A stretch of DNA of 64,000 nt, taken from the NCBI RefSeq assembly GCF_018402175.1, contig NZ_JAGYJK010000014.1:115708-179707 (forward strand), given 5' to 3'. Of the stretch, positions 10,540-20,708 are shown one piece after another (position 1 is the stretch's first letter; each line of letters opens with the position of its first letter). The translations under genes and the position numbers were made by a program. The notes under the pieces were generated by a model. It did no database searches. It worked only from the letters and a program-made list of their open reading frames with translations, and was not told the origin of the DNA. Origin of the DNA: Yoonia sp. GTDB taxonomy: Bacteria > Pseudomonadota > Alphaproteobacteria > Rhodobacterales > Rhodobacteraceae.

Positions 10540-11360
10540 CCCATGGTGATCATCACCGCGTCATCGGTCTGTTGCAGCGTCTTGCGCGCGGCACGGTAGC
10601 GGCGCAGACCTTCTTTGGTGGCCAATTCGGGGAACAGCAGGAACAATTCTTCGCGCTGGTCGGCGTCGATGCCTTGCAGCGTGTCATCGCCGGGCTGGAA
10701 TGTTTCGGTCCAGGCCCCGTCCGACAAAACGATTTCATGGGTTTCGCACATGAAATGGATATAGGTCGCCGTTGGCAGATCGATCGGTGTGACGCCTTTC
10801 ATCCGGGTCAGATGCTTGGCCGCGATCAGCACCTCTGATTCGTTAAAATGACGCTTGGCCTTATCCGACACCACCAGCACGCGGTGATTGGGCGACACGA
10901 TCATATCGCGTTCCGGCAGGCCCTGCCCCAGCGCGCCCGCACGGATCAGCACGGGTCGCATAGTGGCGCTGATCTGCAGATCCTGCATCTGCATCGTCTT
11001 TTGACCGGCCCAGGTGATATGGCGGATGCCATTATCGCGGGTCACGACCCTGTCGCCGATTTTCAAATTTTCGACCGGTTTTTCACCTTTGGGTGTGGCG
11101 ATTCTGGTGCCGGGGGTGAAACAGGGAATGACCTGCGCAATCTGGGCATAGGTCAGGGTGGTGCCGCAACCATAGGTCACGCGGCTGGCATCGGGATTGT
11201 TGGGTTTAAAGGCGATCTTTTTGACCTGCGGCCCTGTCAGGTTCAACAGATCGCACCGGCCATAGCGCAGGCGCTGGTTGGAAGGTACAGTCAAAAACCC
11301 AGCCACAATTTCACGTTCTTTACCATATGGCGCGACATGCGCCCGATTACACAACACCAC
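10536..11360 (-). CDS. Hint (hedgehog/intein) domain protein
   Basis: A 274-residue protein of a type common in Rhodobacterales. The first 85 residues include GCGTTLTYAQIAQVIP; the Hint domain then starts at CFTPGTRIATPKGEKPVENL with the nucleophilic cysteine intact, followed by KIGDRVVTRDNG and a late HFMCETHEIVLSDG segment. Hint domains can self-cleave; whether this one does is unknown. No signal peptide is clear. A near-perfect CtrA site pair lies 8 bp upstream of the start. Confidence 0.85.
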   Translation of the reverse strand: MVLCNRAHVAPYGKEREIVAGFLTVPSNQRLRYGRCDLLNLTGPQVKKIAFKPNNPDASRVTYGCGTTLTYAQIAQVIPCFTPGTRIATPKGEKPVENLKIGDRVVTRDNGIRHITWAGQKTMQMQDLQISATMRPVLIRAGALGQGLPERDMIVSPNHRVLVVSDKAKRHFNESEVLIAAKHLTRMKGVTPIDLPTATYIHFMCETHEIVLSDGAWTETFQPGDDTLQGIDADQREELFLLFPELATKEGLRRYRAARKTLQQTDDAVMITMG

Positions 11361-11367
11361 ACAGGGG

Positions 11368-11382
11368 CTAACCGGTGGTTAA
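11368..11382 (-). promoter_or_regulatory. near-consensus CtrA box before the Hint gene
   Basis: CTAA-N7-TTAA on the + strand, one mismatch from the alphaproteobacterial CtrA pattern TTAA-N7-TTAA. It ends just upstream of the Hint-domain start at 11360. Regulation by CtrA is inferred. Confidence 0.4.
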
Positions 11383-11507
11383 CTTATCTGGACCCTTCGC
11401 CGGACTGCCTGTTGTCCTAGATGGTCAAACATGGCATCAAAATGGCCCGCAGCGGGCAATCTGGACTTTGCTTAGGTCCTTGGGAAAGGCCGCGTCAAAG
11501 ACGCGAT

Positions 11508-11593
11508 TGGTGCCGATGGAGGGACTCGAACCCACACGATGTTACCACCGGGGGATTTTGAATCCCCTGCGTCTACCATTCCGCCACATCGGC
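11508..11593 (-). tRNA. tRNA-Leu (anticodon CAA)
   Basis: On the minus strand the 5' acceptor arm GCCGATG pairs with CATCGGC at the 3' end, followed by A and an encoded CCA. The anticodon stem GGGGA/TCCCC encloses loop TTCAAAA, giving anticodon CAA. A variable arm and a T-loop GTTCGAGTC are present, as in class II tRNAs. Confidence 0.95.
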
Positions 11594-11701
11594 ACAAAAC
11601 GGTTCCTAATCCGGCGGTCGGGCGGCGTCAATCGGATTTGCACAGTCTTGACGGGACAGCGCGCGCATGGCCTAAGCGGCCCATCAAACAAAGGCTAAGC
11701 G

Positions 11702-12280
11702 ATGCTGCGCGCTCTTTACGATTGGACGATTTCGCTGGCGCGGACGCGGTACGCGCTTTGGGCGCTGGCGCTGGTGGCCTTTATCGAATCGTCGTTCTTT
11801 CCGATCCCGCCCGATGTGCTGATGATCCCGATGATCATCGCGCGCCCGTCGCGGGCGTTTGTGATCGCGGGCGTGGCCACGGCGGCCTCGGTCTTGGGTG
11901 GGATGTTCGGCTATTACATCGGCTTTGCTTTGTATGAAACGGTCGGGGTCCAGATCCTGCAGTTCTATGGCAAAGAGGCCTATTTCACCGAATTCGCCGT
12001 CACCTATAACAGCTATGGCGCCTGGGCCGTGCTGGTCGCGGGGGTAACGCCGTTTCCCTATAAGGTGATCACGATCGCATCGGGTGTCACGCAATTGTCG
12101 TTGCCGGTGTTTATTGCCGCCTCGATCACGGCGCGCGCGTTGCGGTTTTTTCTGGTGGCGGCGCTGTTGTGGAAATACGGCGCACCGATCCGTGATTTCA
12201 TCGAACGGCGGCTGGGGTTGATGTTCGTCTTGTTCTGTATTCTGTTGATTGGCGGTTTCGCCGTTTTGGGGGTCATGTGA
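11702..12280 (+). CDS. YqaA-type VTT/DedA-like membrane protein
   Basis: A 192-residue inner-membrane protein with the SNARE-associated/VTT arrangement: a re-entrant segment ESSFFPIPPDVLMIP near residue 30, a glycine-rich helix with GGMFGYYIGF near 65, and the characteristic GVTPFPYKVITIASG near 115. DedA/VTT proteins are linked to lipid transport and proton-motive-force maintenance; the precise role of YqaA is unsettled. The stop overlaps the GTG start of dsbB, so coexpression is likely. Confidence 0.85.
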   Translation: MLRALYDWTISLARTRYALWALALVAFIESSFFPIPPDVLMIPMIIARPSRAFVIAGVATAASVLGGMFGYYIGFALYETVGVQILQFYGKEAYFTEFAVTYNSYGAWAVLVAGVTPFPYKVITIASGVTQLSLPVFIAASITARALRFFLVAALLWKYGAPIRDFIERRLGLMFVLFCILLIGGFAVLGVM

Positions 12281-12753
12281 CACGCAATTTGTTGGTTTTT
12301 CTCGCCGGATCGGGATCTTTCGCCCTGCTGGCGGGGGCCTATCTGTTTCAGGCCCTTGGCTATCCGCCCTGTGCGATGTGCCTGTGGCAACGCTGGCCGC
12401 ATTTCGCGGCGATTGCGATTGCGGCACTGGCGCTGCGGTTCGGCGGGCGCAGCTTGCCGGTATTGGGGGCTTTGGCCGCAGGCACGACCGGCGCGATTGG
12501 CGTGTTTCACACCGGCGTTGAACGCGGCTGGTGGGAAGGGCCGACATCCTGTACCGGCGTGAGCAGCCTAGAAGGTCTGTCAGGCGCTGACCTTTTGACG
12601 ATTGACGGGCCGCGCGTGGTCATGTGCGATCAGGTGACATGGGAATTGCTGTCGCTGTCGATGGCCAGCTGGAATGCGCTGGCGTCCTTTGGCCTGATGG
12701 CGGTCTGGATCAGCGCCGTGATGAGAGCAAAAGGCTCGTCTCGGACCGCGTGA
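12277..12753 (+). CDS. dsbB: disulfide bond formation protein DsbB
   Basis: A 158-residue, four-helix membrane quinone reductase that reoxidises DsbA. The first periplasmic loop carries the CxxC pair PPCAMC near residue 32; the second-loop cysteines appear in SCTG and MCDQ near residues 90 and 110. It starts with GTG and overlaps the preceding gene by 4 bp. Its 3' end overlaps the 3' end of the convergent Lrp-type regulator. Confidence 0.9.
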   Translation: MTRNLLVFLAGSGSFALLAGAYLFQALGYPPCAMCLWQRWPHFAAIAIAALALRFGGRSLPVLGALAAGTTGAIGVFHTGVERGWWEGPTSCTGVSSLEGLSGADLLTIDGPRVVMCDQVTWELLSLSMASWNALASFGLMAVWISAVMRAKGSSRTA

Positions 12754-13129
12754 CGCCGTCCATCCGGCGGATGGCAAACAAAGCCTGATCGAAATCCTCA
12801 AGGCTTTTGGTGCCGATTTCGGCGATCAGATCCCATGTGCCATTGGTGGAATGGACCACGATCACCTCGGACATGGCGGTCAGGCGTTTCATCACCTTTT
12901 CGGCGGCGCGGCCTGCGATTTCCAGCATCATCAGCCCGCGCACCGCATCGGGGCGCACGTCGGACCGTGTCAGCACGGTAAACCCTGCGATTTCGCCCCC
13001 CGCGATCAGCCGGTCGAGCCTTGTGCGCAGGGTCGTGCGCGTCACGCCGACGATGGACGCAAGCTCTGACAGCGACGCCCGCCCGTTCTGGCGCAGGGCG
13101 CGGATGATGGCGCTGTCCGTTTCGTCCAT
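12710..13129 (-). CDS. Lrp/AsnC-family transcriptional regulator
   Basis: A 139-residue regulator: N-terminal winged helix-turn-helix (LSELASIVGVTRTTLRTRLDRL, about residues 18-39) and a C-terminal RAM ligand-binding domain (VRGLMMLEIAGRA to about 125). It is divergent from the arginase and ornithine cyclodeaminase genes, so control of arginine or ornithine catabolism in response to an amino acid is the natural inference. The ATG start gives the usual short tail before the helix-turn-helix. Confidence 0.9.
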   Translation of the reverse strand: MDETDSAIIRALRQNGRASLSELASIVGVTRTTLRTRLDRLIAGGEIAGFTVLTRSDVRPDAVRGLMMLEIAGRAAEKVMKRLTAMSEVIVVHSTNGTWDLIAEIGTKSLEDFDQALFAIRRMDGVTRSETSLLLSSRR

Positions 13130-13184
13130 GATGACTGTCCAATCTGATTAATTCCTGCCCGTTTTGCACAATTTGCACGGTTCC

Positions 13185-13202
13185 GCCAAACGGCATTTTG
13201 GC
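13185..13202. promoter_or_regulatory. inverted repeat upstream of arginase
   Basis: GCCAAA and TTTGGC arms separated by 6 bases lie just before the arginase start at 13215 in the 85-bp divergent region with the Lrp-type regulator. It could be an operator for that regulator; this is inference only. Confidence 0.35.
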
Positions 13203-13214
13203 TAATCTGCCACC

Positions 13215-14144
13215 ATGACACAGAAACATTGTATTTTGATCGGCGCGCCGGTGGATTGCGGCAAACGCCGCCGGGGCTGTTTGATGGGGCCGGATGCCTA
13301 TCGCACCGCAGGGCTGGCCGAGGCGGTCACCGCCTTGGGTCACAGCGTGGAGGATTGGGGCAACCTGACCCCCGCGCAGGTGACGGTGGCCGAACCCCGC
13401 AATCCGCTGGTCTATAAACTGGCTGAAAACGTGGGCTGGACCCAGACCCTGATGGATGCCGCGCAAAAGGCCGCCCCCCAAGGGTTTCCCATCTTCATGG
13501 GCGGCGATCATGCGCTGGCCGCGGGCACGGTGGCGGGCATGGCCGCCCATGCGCAGGCCGCGGGGCGGCCGTTTTTCGCGCTGTGGCTGGATGCGCATAG
13601 CGACATCCACACGCCTGATACCAGTGACAGCGGCAATCTGCATGGCACGCCCGTGGGGTATGTGACGGGGCGGCGCGGGTTTGATGCCTTTCCACCCCTG
13701 CCCGTGCGCGTGGAACCTGCCAATATCTGCATGATTGGCCTGCGGTCGGTCGATACGGCAGAACATGAAATCCTTGCGCGCGGTGATGTCGAACTCGTCG
13801 ATATGCGCCGGATTGACGAGGAAGGGATCAGCGCACCGTTGCAGGCGTTCCTTGACCGCGTGGCGGCGGTGGACGGGATGCTGCATGTGTCGCTTGATGT
13901 CGATTTCCTTGACCCTTCGGTCGCCCCTGCCGTCGGCACCACCGTGCCGGGCGGGGCCACCGTGCGCGAAGGCCATCTGGTGATGGAAATGCTGTCCGAT
14001 TCCGGTCTGGTCACATCGCTGGATCTGGTCGAGCTGAACCCGTTTCTGGATGATCGCGGCAAGACCGCCAATCTGATGGTCGATCTGACCGCATCCTTGC
14101 TGGGCCGTCGCGTGTTCGACCGCCCCACGCGGAGTTACAAGTAA
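13215..14144 (+). CDS. rocF: arginase
   Basis: A 309-residue ureohydrolase that splits arginine to ornithine and urea. The manganese ligands are visible: GGDHALAAG (near residue 97), DAHSDIHTP (near 125-131) and SLDVDFLDPS (near 227). The length matches arginase rather than agmatinase, and the neighbour supports this, because ornithine cyclodeaminase would use the product. The stop codon overlaps the proposed next start as TAATG. Confidence 0.92.
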   Translation: MTQKHCILIGAPVDCGKRRRGCLMGPDAYRTAGLAEAVTALGHSVEDWGNLTPAQVTVAEPRNPLVYKLAENVGWTQTLMDAAQKAAPQGFPIFMGGDHALAAGTVAGMAAHAQAAGRPFFALWLDAHSDIHTPDTSDSGNLHGTPVGYVTGRRGFDAFPPLPVRVEPANICMIGLRSVDTAEHEILARGDVELVDMRRIDEEGISAPLQAFLDRVAAVDGMLHVSLDVDFLDPSVAPAVGTTVPGGATVREGHLVMEMLSDSGLVTSLDLVELNPFLDDRGKTANLMVDLTASLLGRRVFDRPTRSYK

Positions 14145-15188
14145 TGCTCAAAGCATCGCTCGCGCGCCTTGGTGCCTTTCGTCAGCGTCGACAACATGAT
14201 GCGGCTGGTCCATCACATCGGGGTCGAGACCTTCATTGCGGACCTTGCCCGCAATATCACCGAAGATTTCGCCAAATGGGACCAGTTCGACAAAACCCCG
14301 CGCGTGGGGTCGCATTCGGATGTCGGCGTGATCGAATTGATGCCGACCTCGGACGGGGTGCTTTACGGCTTCAAATACGTCAACGGCCACCCCAAGAACA
14401 TGGGCGAAGGCTTGCAAACGGTCACGGCCTTTGGCGTCTTGTCGGATGTCTATTCCGGCTATCCGCTGCTATTGACCGAAATGACCCTGCTGACGGCGCT
14501 GCGCACAGCAGCAATGACGGCGGTGGCGACCAAACATCTGGCCGCGCCGGGTGCGACCACGATGGCGATGATCGGCAATGGCGCGCAATCGGAATTTCAA
14601 TGTCTGGCGGTCAAGGCCGTCTGCGGGATCAGCCATGTCCGGCTGTATGATCTGGACCCAGCCGCCACCGCCAAATGCGCGCGCAATCTGGATGACTTGG
14701 GCCTGCATGTAACTCAATGCGCCTCGCCCGAAGAGGCCATTGAAGGCGCGCAGGTCATCACCACGGCGACGGCGGACAAGGATATGCAGACGATCCTGAC
14801 CGACAACATGGTGGGCGCAGGCGTGCATATTAACGCCATCGGCGGCGACTGCCCCGGCAAGACCGAATTGCACCGCGATATCGTGGCGCGCGCGCATATC
14901 TTTGTCGAATACCCGCCCCAGACCCGTATCGAAGGCGAAATCCAGCAGATGCCCGCCGACCATCCGGTGACAGAGCTGTGGCAGGTCATCACCGGCCAAC
15001 GCCAAGGGCGCAAATCCGCGGGTGACGTGACCCTGTTCGATGGTGTCGGCTTTGCCATCGAAGATTTCAGCGCGCTGCGCTATGTCCGTGACCGGATCAA
15101 GGATACGCCCTATTACGTCGATCTGGACCTGATCGCCGACCCCGATGATCCACGTGATCTGTTCGGGATGCTGAAACGCGCGCGTTAG
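14144..15188 (+). CDS. ornithine cyclodeaminase, N-terminus interrupted by a one-base insertion
   Basis: Converts ornithine to proline with release of ammonia, completing an arginine-to-proline route with the preceding arginase. The main frame (from TTG at 14169) has the family's NAD-binding region MAMIGNGAQSEFQCLAVKA near residue 135, and GGDCPGKTEL near 225. An ATG at 14144 overlaps the arginase stop but is in another frame; removing one C from the string near 14167 joins it to LVPFVSVDNM and gives a normal N-terminus. I read this as a probable consensus insertion; a TTG/GTG start at 14169 or 14172 is the alternative. Confidence 0.85.
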
Positions 15189-15290
15189 GCCAGTTTCTGG
15201 GCTGTTTTGGATTGCGCCATTGCACCCAAGATCGGGTGTCTGCTATAGTCACTAGACCCAAATATAGCAGATAGCAGACAGGCGGACTTT

Positions 15291-18017
15291 GTGAACGATA
15301 CCCCAGAAACCCCTGAAAACGATGATGATTTGCCAGTGACGCGGATGGCCCATGCGGGACCGACCGTCACCATCGAACATGAATTGAAAACCAGCTATCT
15401 GGATTACGCGATGAGCGTGATCGTTTCGCGCGCGATCCCCGACCTGCGCGACGGTCTGAAACCGGTGCATCGCCGGATTTTATACGGCATGTACGAGGCC
15501 GGAAACACCCACGACAAAAGCTATCGCAAATCCGCGCGGTCCGTCGGGGATGTGATGGGTAAATACCACCCGCACGGCGATAGCGCGATCTATGACGCGC
15601 TGGTACGGATGGCGCAGGATTTTTCCATGTCGCTGCCCTTGCTGGATGGTCAGGGCAATTTCGGGTCGATGGACGGCGACCGTGCCGCCGCCATGCGCTA
15701 TACCGAAGTGCGGATGGACAAGCCTGCTGCCTATATGCTGATGGATATCGACAAGGACACGGTCGATTTTCAGGATAACTATGACGGCAAGGACCGCGAA
15801 CCCACCGTCCTGCCCGCGCGTTTTCCCAATATGCTGGTCAATGGCGCCGGCGGCATTGCTGTTGGCATGGCCACGAATATCCCGCCGCATAATCTGGGCG
15901 AGGTGATCGACGCGACGCTGGCGCTGATCGACAATCCCGACCTGACCTCTGATGAAATGATCGAGTTTATCCCCGCCCCCGATTTCCCCACAGGCGGGTT
16001 GATCCTTGGCCGGTCCGGTGCGCGCAAGGCGTATCTTGAAGGGCGCGGATCGGTGATCGTGCGGGCAAAAACCGTGGTCGAAGAGATCAGGAAAGACCGC
16101 TATGCCATTGTGATCAATGAGATTCCCTATCAGGTGAACAAATCGGTGATGATCGACCGCATCGCCGAGGCCGCGCGCGACAAGCGCATCGAAGGCATCG
16201 CGCATGTGCAGGACGAATCCGACCGTAACGGTGTGCGCGTGGTCGTCGAACTCAAACGCGACGCCACGGCCGAGGTGGTGCTGAACCAGCTGTTCCGGTT
16301 TACCCCGATGCAGACCTATTTTGGCTGCAACATGTTGGCGCTGAACGGCGGCAAGCCCGAACAGCTGACGCTGCGGGCCTTCCTTGTCGCCTTTGTCGAT
16401 TTCCGCGAAGAGGTGATCGCGCGGCGCACCGCGTACGAGCTGCGCAAAGCGCGTGAACGGGCGCATATCCTGTGCGGTCTGGCAGTTGCGGTCACCAATA
16501 TCGACGAAGTCGTGGCCACCATCCGTGGGTCCGCCGATGCCGCCGATGCGCGCCATACGCTGATGACGCGGCGCTGGCCTGCGGCGGCGATCCTTGAATA
16601 TATCAAGCTGATCGACGATCCGACCCATACCGCCAATGACGATGGCACCTATAATCTGTCAGAGGCACAGGCCCGCGCGATCCTTGAATTGCGCCTGCAA
16701 CGCCTGACCCAGATCGGCGTCAAGGAAGTGACGGATGAATTGCAGGAATTGGCAGGCAAGATCCGCGAATATCTGGACATTCTGGGCAGCCGCGACCGTA
16801 TTCTGCAAATCATCCGTGACGAGCTGACCGAGGTGCGCGACCAGTTCGCCGTGCCGCGCCGCACCCAGATTGTCGATTGGTCCGGCGATATGGATGACGA
16901 GGACCTGATCGAACAAGAAGACATGGTCGTGACCGTCACATCCGGCGGCTATATCAAGCGCACCGCCTTGGCCGATTTCCGCGCGCAGCGGCGTGGTGGC
17001 AAGGGTCTGTCCTCGATGGCGACGAAAGAAGAAGATGTCGTGACCACCCTGTTTGTGGCCAATACCCATACGCAGCTGTTGTTCTTCACCACCGACGGCA
17101 TGGCCTATAAGTTGAAAACATGGCGTCTGCCGCTGGGCAGTCGCACCGCCAAGGGCAAGGCGATTGTGAACATCCTGCCGATCCCGCAAGGCGTATCGGT
17201 TGCCGCGATCATGCCCGTGGACCGGCCAGAGACGGAATGGGACGACCTGCAGATCGTCTTTGCGACATCGGCGGGCGATGTGCGCCGCAATGCCTTGTCG
17301 GATTTCACCAACGTCAAGTCGAATGGCAAGATCGCCATGAAACTGCCTGATGAACATACGCTTTTGGTCAATGCGCGGATCTGTTCGCCCGATGATGACG
17401 TGATGCTGATCACCAATTCCGGCCGCGCGATCCGGTTCCCCACCACTGATGTGCGCGTCTTCAAAGGGCGCGACAGTACCGGTGTGCGCGGGATCAGGTT
17501 GCAGGGCGATGACAAGGTCGTGTCGATGAGCATCATCCGTCATTTCGAGGCCGAGGCCGAGGAACGCGCCGCCTATTTGAAAATGCGCCGCGCGATGGCG
17601 GGCCTGGCCGACGATGCGGAAGTGGAAGACGAAGAAGCCGCGCCCGGCCAGATCAGCCCTGAACGCTATGCCGCGATGTCGGCGGCGGAAAACCTGATCC
17701 TGACGATCAGCGCCAAAGGGTCTGGCAAATTGTCGTCCAGCCATGATTACCCCGTGCGCGGGCGCGGCGGCATGGGTGTCGCCGCGATGGACAAGGCGAT
17801 GCGCGGCGGTCCTCTTGTCACGTCTTTCCCTGTCGAAATGTCGGATCAGATCATGTTGGTGACATCGACCGGCCAGTCGATCCGCGTGCCGGTCGAAGGG
17901 ATTTCCTTCCGGTCGCGCAGCGCGGGCGGGGTCAAGGTGTTCGACACCGGCAAGGGTGAAACCGTGGTCAGTGTGGCCTGGATCGCCGATCAGGGCGAGG
18001 ACGAGGACGACGCTTAA
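15291..18017 (+). CDS. gyrA: DNA gyrase subunit A
   Basis: A 908-residue breakage-reunion subunit of gyrase. The active-site tyrosine lies in [10 protein letters not shown] near residue 137. The quinolone-interacting helix reads [17 protein letters not shown] near residue 95 and keeps the serine and aspartate usually changed in resistant strains. The C-terminal beta-pinwheel follows from about residue 540, with a GyrA-box-like RAQRRGGKG near 566. Translation starts at GTG 15291. It stands alone, followed by an intergenic repeat and trmFO. Confidence 0.97.
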   Translation: MNDTPETPENDDDLPVTRMAHAGPTVTIEHELKTSYLDYAMSVIVSRAIPDLRDGLKPVHRRILYGMYEAGNTHDKSYRKSARSVGDVMGKYHPHGDSAIYDALVRMAQDFSMSLPLLDGQGNFGSMDGDRAAAMRYTEVRMDKPAAYMLMDIDKDTVDFQDNYDGKDREPTVLPARFPNMLVNGAGGIAVGMATNIPPHNLGEVIDATLALIDNPDLTSDEMIEFIPAPDFPTGGLILGRSGARKAYLEGRGSVIVRAKTVVEEIRKDRYAIVINEIPYQVNKSVMIDRIAEAARDKRIEGIAHVQDESDRNGVRVVVELKRDATAEVVLNQLFRFTPMQTYFGCNMLALNGGKPEQLTLRAFLVAFVDFREEVIARRTAYELRKARERAHILCGLAVAVTNIDEVVATIRGSADAADARHTLMTRRWPAAAILEYIKLIDDPTHTANDDGTYNLSEAQARAILELRLQRLTQIGVKEVTDELQELAGKIREYLDILGSRDRILQIIRDELTEVRDQFAVPRRTQIVDWSGDMDDEDLIEQEDMVVTVTSGGYIKRTALADFRAQRRGGKGLSSMATKEEDVVTTLFVANTHTQLLFFTTDGMAYKLKTWRLPLGSRTAKGKAIVNILPIPQGVSVAAIMPVDRPETEWDDLQIVFATSAGDVRRNALSDFTNVKSNGKIAMKLPDEHTLLVNARICSPDDDVMLITNSGRAIRFPTTDVRVFKGRDSTGVRGIRLQGDDKVVSMSIIRHFEAEAEERAAYLKMRRAMAGLADDAEVEDEEAAPGQISPERYAAMSAAENLILTISAKGSGKLSSSHDYPVRGRGGMGVAAMDKAMRGGPLVTSFPVEMSDQIMLVTSTGQSIRVPVEGISFRSRSAGGVKVFDTGKGETVVSVAWIADQGEDEDDA

Positions 18018-18040
18018 GAAGGGGCGCTGCCCCTCGCCCC

Positions 18041-18063
18041 GGAGTATTTGGGGAAATAAGAAG
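18041..18063 (+). repeat. intergenic repeat, GAGTATTT family, short copy
   Basis: GGAGTATTTGGGG followed by AAATAAGAAG lies between gyrA and trmFO. The same head and tail recur, in either orientation, near 28265, 49529 and 52201. Confidence 0.6.
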
Positions 18064-18076
18064 CCGCGACAAGGGG

Positions 18077-19438
18077 ATGGCGATGGAACAGCATTTGCAT
18101 ATTATCGGCGGCGGGATGGCCGGGTCCGAGGCGGCATGGCAGGCGGCCAATGCGGGCATCAAGGTGGTTATCCACGAAATGCGCCCCAAGGTCGGCACCT
18201 TTGCCCATCGCACCGGCCATCTGGGGGAAATGGTCTGTTCCAATTCTTTCCGGTCGGATGATCATGAACAGAATGCCGTGGGCCTGTTGCATTGGGAAAT
18301 GCGCGCCGCGGGCGGGCTGATCATGGATATGGCGGAAAAGCACCGCTTGCCTGCCGGTGGTGCGCTGGCCGTGGACCGCGACCCTTTTGCCGAAAGCGTG
18401 ACAGCTGCGCTGACCGCGCATCCCAATATCCGCGTCAGTTATGATGAAATCACCAACCTGCCAAAGGATGGTCATTGGATCATCGCGACCGGCCCGCTGA
18501 CATCCGGCGCGCTGGCCGAGGCGATTGCGCAAGAAACGGGGACCGAGGCGCTGGCGTTTTTCGACGCCATCGCCCCTATCGTTTACCACGAGACGGTCAA
18601 TATGGATGTGGCCTGGATGCAATCCCGCTATGACAAAGGCGAGACGGTGGAAGAACAGACCGCCTATCTCAACTGCCCGATGAGCAAGGTGCAATACGAG
18701 GATTTCATCGACGCGCTGCTGGCCGCCGAGAAAACCGAATTCAAGGAAGGCGAAACCGCAGGCTATTTCGACGGCTGCCTGCCGATCGAGGTGATGGCAG
18801 AACGCGGGCGCGAAACCCTGCGTTTTGGACCGATGAAGCCCGTCGGCCTGACCAATGCGCATGATCCGCAGAATAAACCCTATGCCGTGGTGCAGCTGCG
18901 CCGCGATAATGCTTTGGGGACATTGTATAATATCGTCGGTTTCCAGACAAAGATGAAATACGGCGCGCAAAAGACTGTTTTTGCAATGATTCCGGGGCTA
19001 GAGACTGCTGAATTCGCCCGTCTTGGTGGCATCCACCGCAACACGTTCATCAATTCGCCCACGCTGCTGGATGACCAGATGCGCCTGCGTTCGCGCCCCA
19101 ATATCCGCTTTGCAGGCCAGATCACCGGTGTCGAAGGCTACGTCGAAAGTGCCGCGATGGGATTGCTGGCCGGCCGGATGGCGGCGGCGGAATTGCAGGG
19201 GCGCAGCCTGTCGCCAGTGCCTGTCACCACCGCGATGGGCGCGCTGGTCAGCCATATCACCGGCGGGGCCGAGGCCAAGACATTCCAGCCGATGAATGTG
19301 AATTTCGGGCTGTTCCCGCCGCTGGACGGTGTCAAAGGCGGGCGGCGCGGGCGCAAGGACCGGTACAAAGCCTATACCGACCGCGCCAAGGCAGATTGGC
19401 AAGACTGGCTGGTCCCGCAGGCGCTTGCCGCGGAATGA
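18077..19438 (+). CDS. trmFO: tRNA (uracil-5-)-methyltransferase, folate- and FAD-dependent
   Basis: Makes ribothymidine at position 54 of tRNA using methylenetetrahydrofolate and FADH2. It has 453 residues, with the N-terminal FAD motif [15 protein letters not shown] (about 8-22), the family segment [15 protein letters not shown] near 35, and the conserved cysteine in [11 protein letters not shown] near 55. The ATG at 18077 or the second ATG two codons later could start it. Its stop overlaps the start of gluQRS (ATGA). Confidence 0.95.
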   Translation: MAMEQHLHIIGGGMAGSEAAWQAANAGIKVVIHEMRPKVGTFAHRTGHLGEMVCSNSFRSDDHEQNAVGLLHWEMRAAGGLIMDMAEKHRLPAGGALAVDRDPFAESVTAALTAHPNIRVSYDEITNLPKDGHWIIATGPLTSGALAEAIAQETGTEALAFFDAIAPIVYHETVNMDVAWMQSRYDKGETVEEQTAYLNCPMSKVQYEDFIDALLAAEKTEFKEGETAGYFDGCLPIEVMAERGRETLRFGPMKPVGLTNAHDPQNKPYAVVQLRRDNALGTLYNIVGFQTKMKYGAQKTVFAMIPGLETAEFARLGGIHRNTFINSPTLLDDQMRLRSRPNIRFAGQITGVEGYVESAAMGLLAGRMAAAELQGRSLSPVPVTTAMGALVSHITGGAEAKTFQPMNVNFGLFPPLDGVKGGRRGRKDRYKAYTDRAKADWQDWLVPQALAAE

Positions 19439-20292
19439 TCACGCGCTTTGCGCCGTCCCCGACGGGGCCGTTGCATCTGGGCCATGCCTATTCCGCAATC
19501 CTTGCGCATGACATGGCGCGCGCTGTGGGTGGCCGGTTTCTGCTGCGGATCGAGGATATCGACCCAACCCGCGCAAGGCCCGCATGGGAGGCGCAGATCT
19601 ACGACGATCTGGCTTGGTTGGGGCTGACATGGGACGGGCCGGTTTTGCGCCAGTCGGACCGGATGCCGGTTTATGACAGCGTGATTGCTGATCTGTGGCA
19701 GCGCGGGCACGTGTATATCTGCACCTGTACGCGGCGCGATATCCAAGCGGCGCTGAGCGCCCCGCAGGAAGGCAGCAATGTCGGCCCTGACGGGCTGATC
19801 TATCCCGGCACATGCAAGGTGCTGCGCCGCCTCCGGCGGGAGTATTTACACCAAAGCGAAAGCAGGATGCCCGCGCGCGATGCGGTGCTGCGGTTTGATT
19901 TTGATACGTTAAGCAATGACATCATTGCATTTGAAAACAACGGGATCAGGGTTGAAGTGACGCGCCAAGACCTGCAACGTGATGTTGGTGATTTCGTGAT
20001 CGGGCGCAAGGACAGCGGCACGTCCTATCACCTGAGCGTGGTGATCGACGATGCCGCACAAGGTGTCACGGACGTGGTGCGCGGCGCGGATCTGGCCGAG
20101 GCGACACAGATCCATGCCGCCTTGCAGGTGCTTTTGGGCCTGCCGACGCCGCGCTATCACCACCATGATCTGATCCGCGACGCGGCGGGCAAGCGGCTGG
20201 CCAAGCGGGATGATGCCAAGGCCGTTGCGACATTCCGCGCCGAAGGGGCCAGCCCTGCGGATATCAGGCGGATGGTGGGGTTGATCCCATAG
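19435..20292 (+). CDS. gluQ: glutamyl-queuosine tRNA(Asp) synthetase, carrying an in-frame repeat-derived insert
   Basis: A 285-residue class I synthetase-like protein that attaches glutamate to queuosine on tRNA-Asp. It opens with [19 protein letters not shown] (HIGH motif HLGH). Zinc-type cysteines lie in YICTCTRRD and YPGTCK, and the KMSKS equivalent is GKRLAKRDD near residue 252. The anticodon-binding domain of true GluRS is absent. The start is the ATG overlapping the trmFO stop. Residues about 131-144 appear to derive from an intergenic repeat (see findings). Confidence 0.93.
   Translation: MITRFAPSPTGPLHLGHAYSAILAHDMARAVGGRFLLRIEDIDPTRARPAWEAQIYDDLAWLGLTWDGPVLRQSDRMPVYDSVIADLWQRGHVYICTCTRRDIQAALSAPQEGSNVGPDGLIYPGTCKVLRRLRREYLHQSESRMPARDAVLRFDFDTLSNDIIAFENNGIRVEVTRQDLQRDVGDFVIGRKDSGTSYHLSVVIDDAAQGVTDVVRGADLAEATQIHAALQVLLGLPTPRYHHHDLIRDAAGKRLAKRDDAKAVATFRAEGASPADIRRMVGLIP
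19825..19865 (+). repeat. intergenic-type repeat inside gluQRS
   Basis: CCTCCGGCGGGAGTATTT followed by an A-rich tail sits in frame within gluQRS. It joins the CCGGCGG element seen before other intergenic copies to the GAGTATTT head. It adds a basic stretch ([14 protein letters not shown]) without breaking the frame. Confidence 0.45.
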
Positions 20293-20641
20293 GCTGCGTC
20301 AATTCCACCTCGTCGCCCGCGCGCACAGCGGTGTAAAAACAGCTGCGCCGCCCGGTGTGGCAGGCAGGACCGGTCTGGTTGACCGTCACCAACACGCAAT
20401 CACGGTCGCAATCGACGCGGAAATCGACCAATTCCTGCACATGGCCGCTGGTGTCGCCCTTGACCCAGAAGGCCTGACGCGAGCGCGACCAATAGGTGAC
20501 GCGGCCTGTGTCCAGCGTGCGGGCCACGGATTCAGCGTTCATCCATGCCATCATCAGCACCGCGCCCGATGCGGCATCTTGGGCGATTGCGGGGATCAGG
20601 CCGGCATCGTTATATTTCAGCGTGGTCGGGTCGAATGGCAT
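20264..20641 (-). CDS. hisI: phosphoribosyl-AMP cyclohydrolase
   Basis: A 125-residue HisI that opens the ring of phosphoribosyl-AMP in histidine synthesis. The metal-binding region reads [15 protein letters not shown] near residue 75-85 with a further cysteine in [11 protein letters not shown], and the [20 protein letters not shown] core is present. It is the monofunctional form, without HisE. Its end overlaps the 3' end of gluQRS by 29 bp, so the two genes converge. Confidence 0.95.
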   Translation of the reverse strand: MPFDPTTLKYNDAGLIPAIAQDAASGAVLMMAWMNAESVARTLDTGRVTYWSRSRQAFWVKGDTSGHVQELVDFRVDCDRDCVLVTVNQTGPACHTGRRSCFYTAVRAGDEVELTQPMGSTPPSA

Positions 20642-20708
20642 CGGGTTTCCCTTTGCAAGCAGCGTCCAGCGCCCTAACTAGAGATGACAGCACAAAAGGG
20701 CAAATGCG

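Noticed and set aside
12798..13976. 392-codon minus-strand frame opposite arginase, running into the Lrp gene
   Set aside because: Frame is antisense of arginase and out of frame with Lrp; composition is shadow-like.
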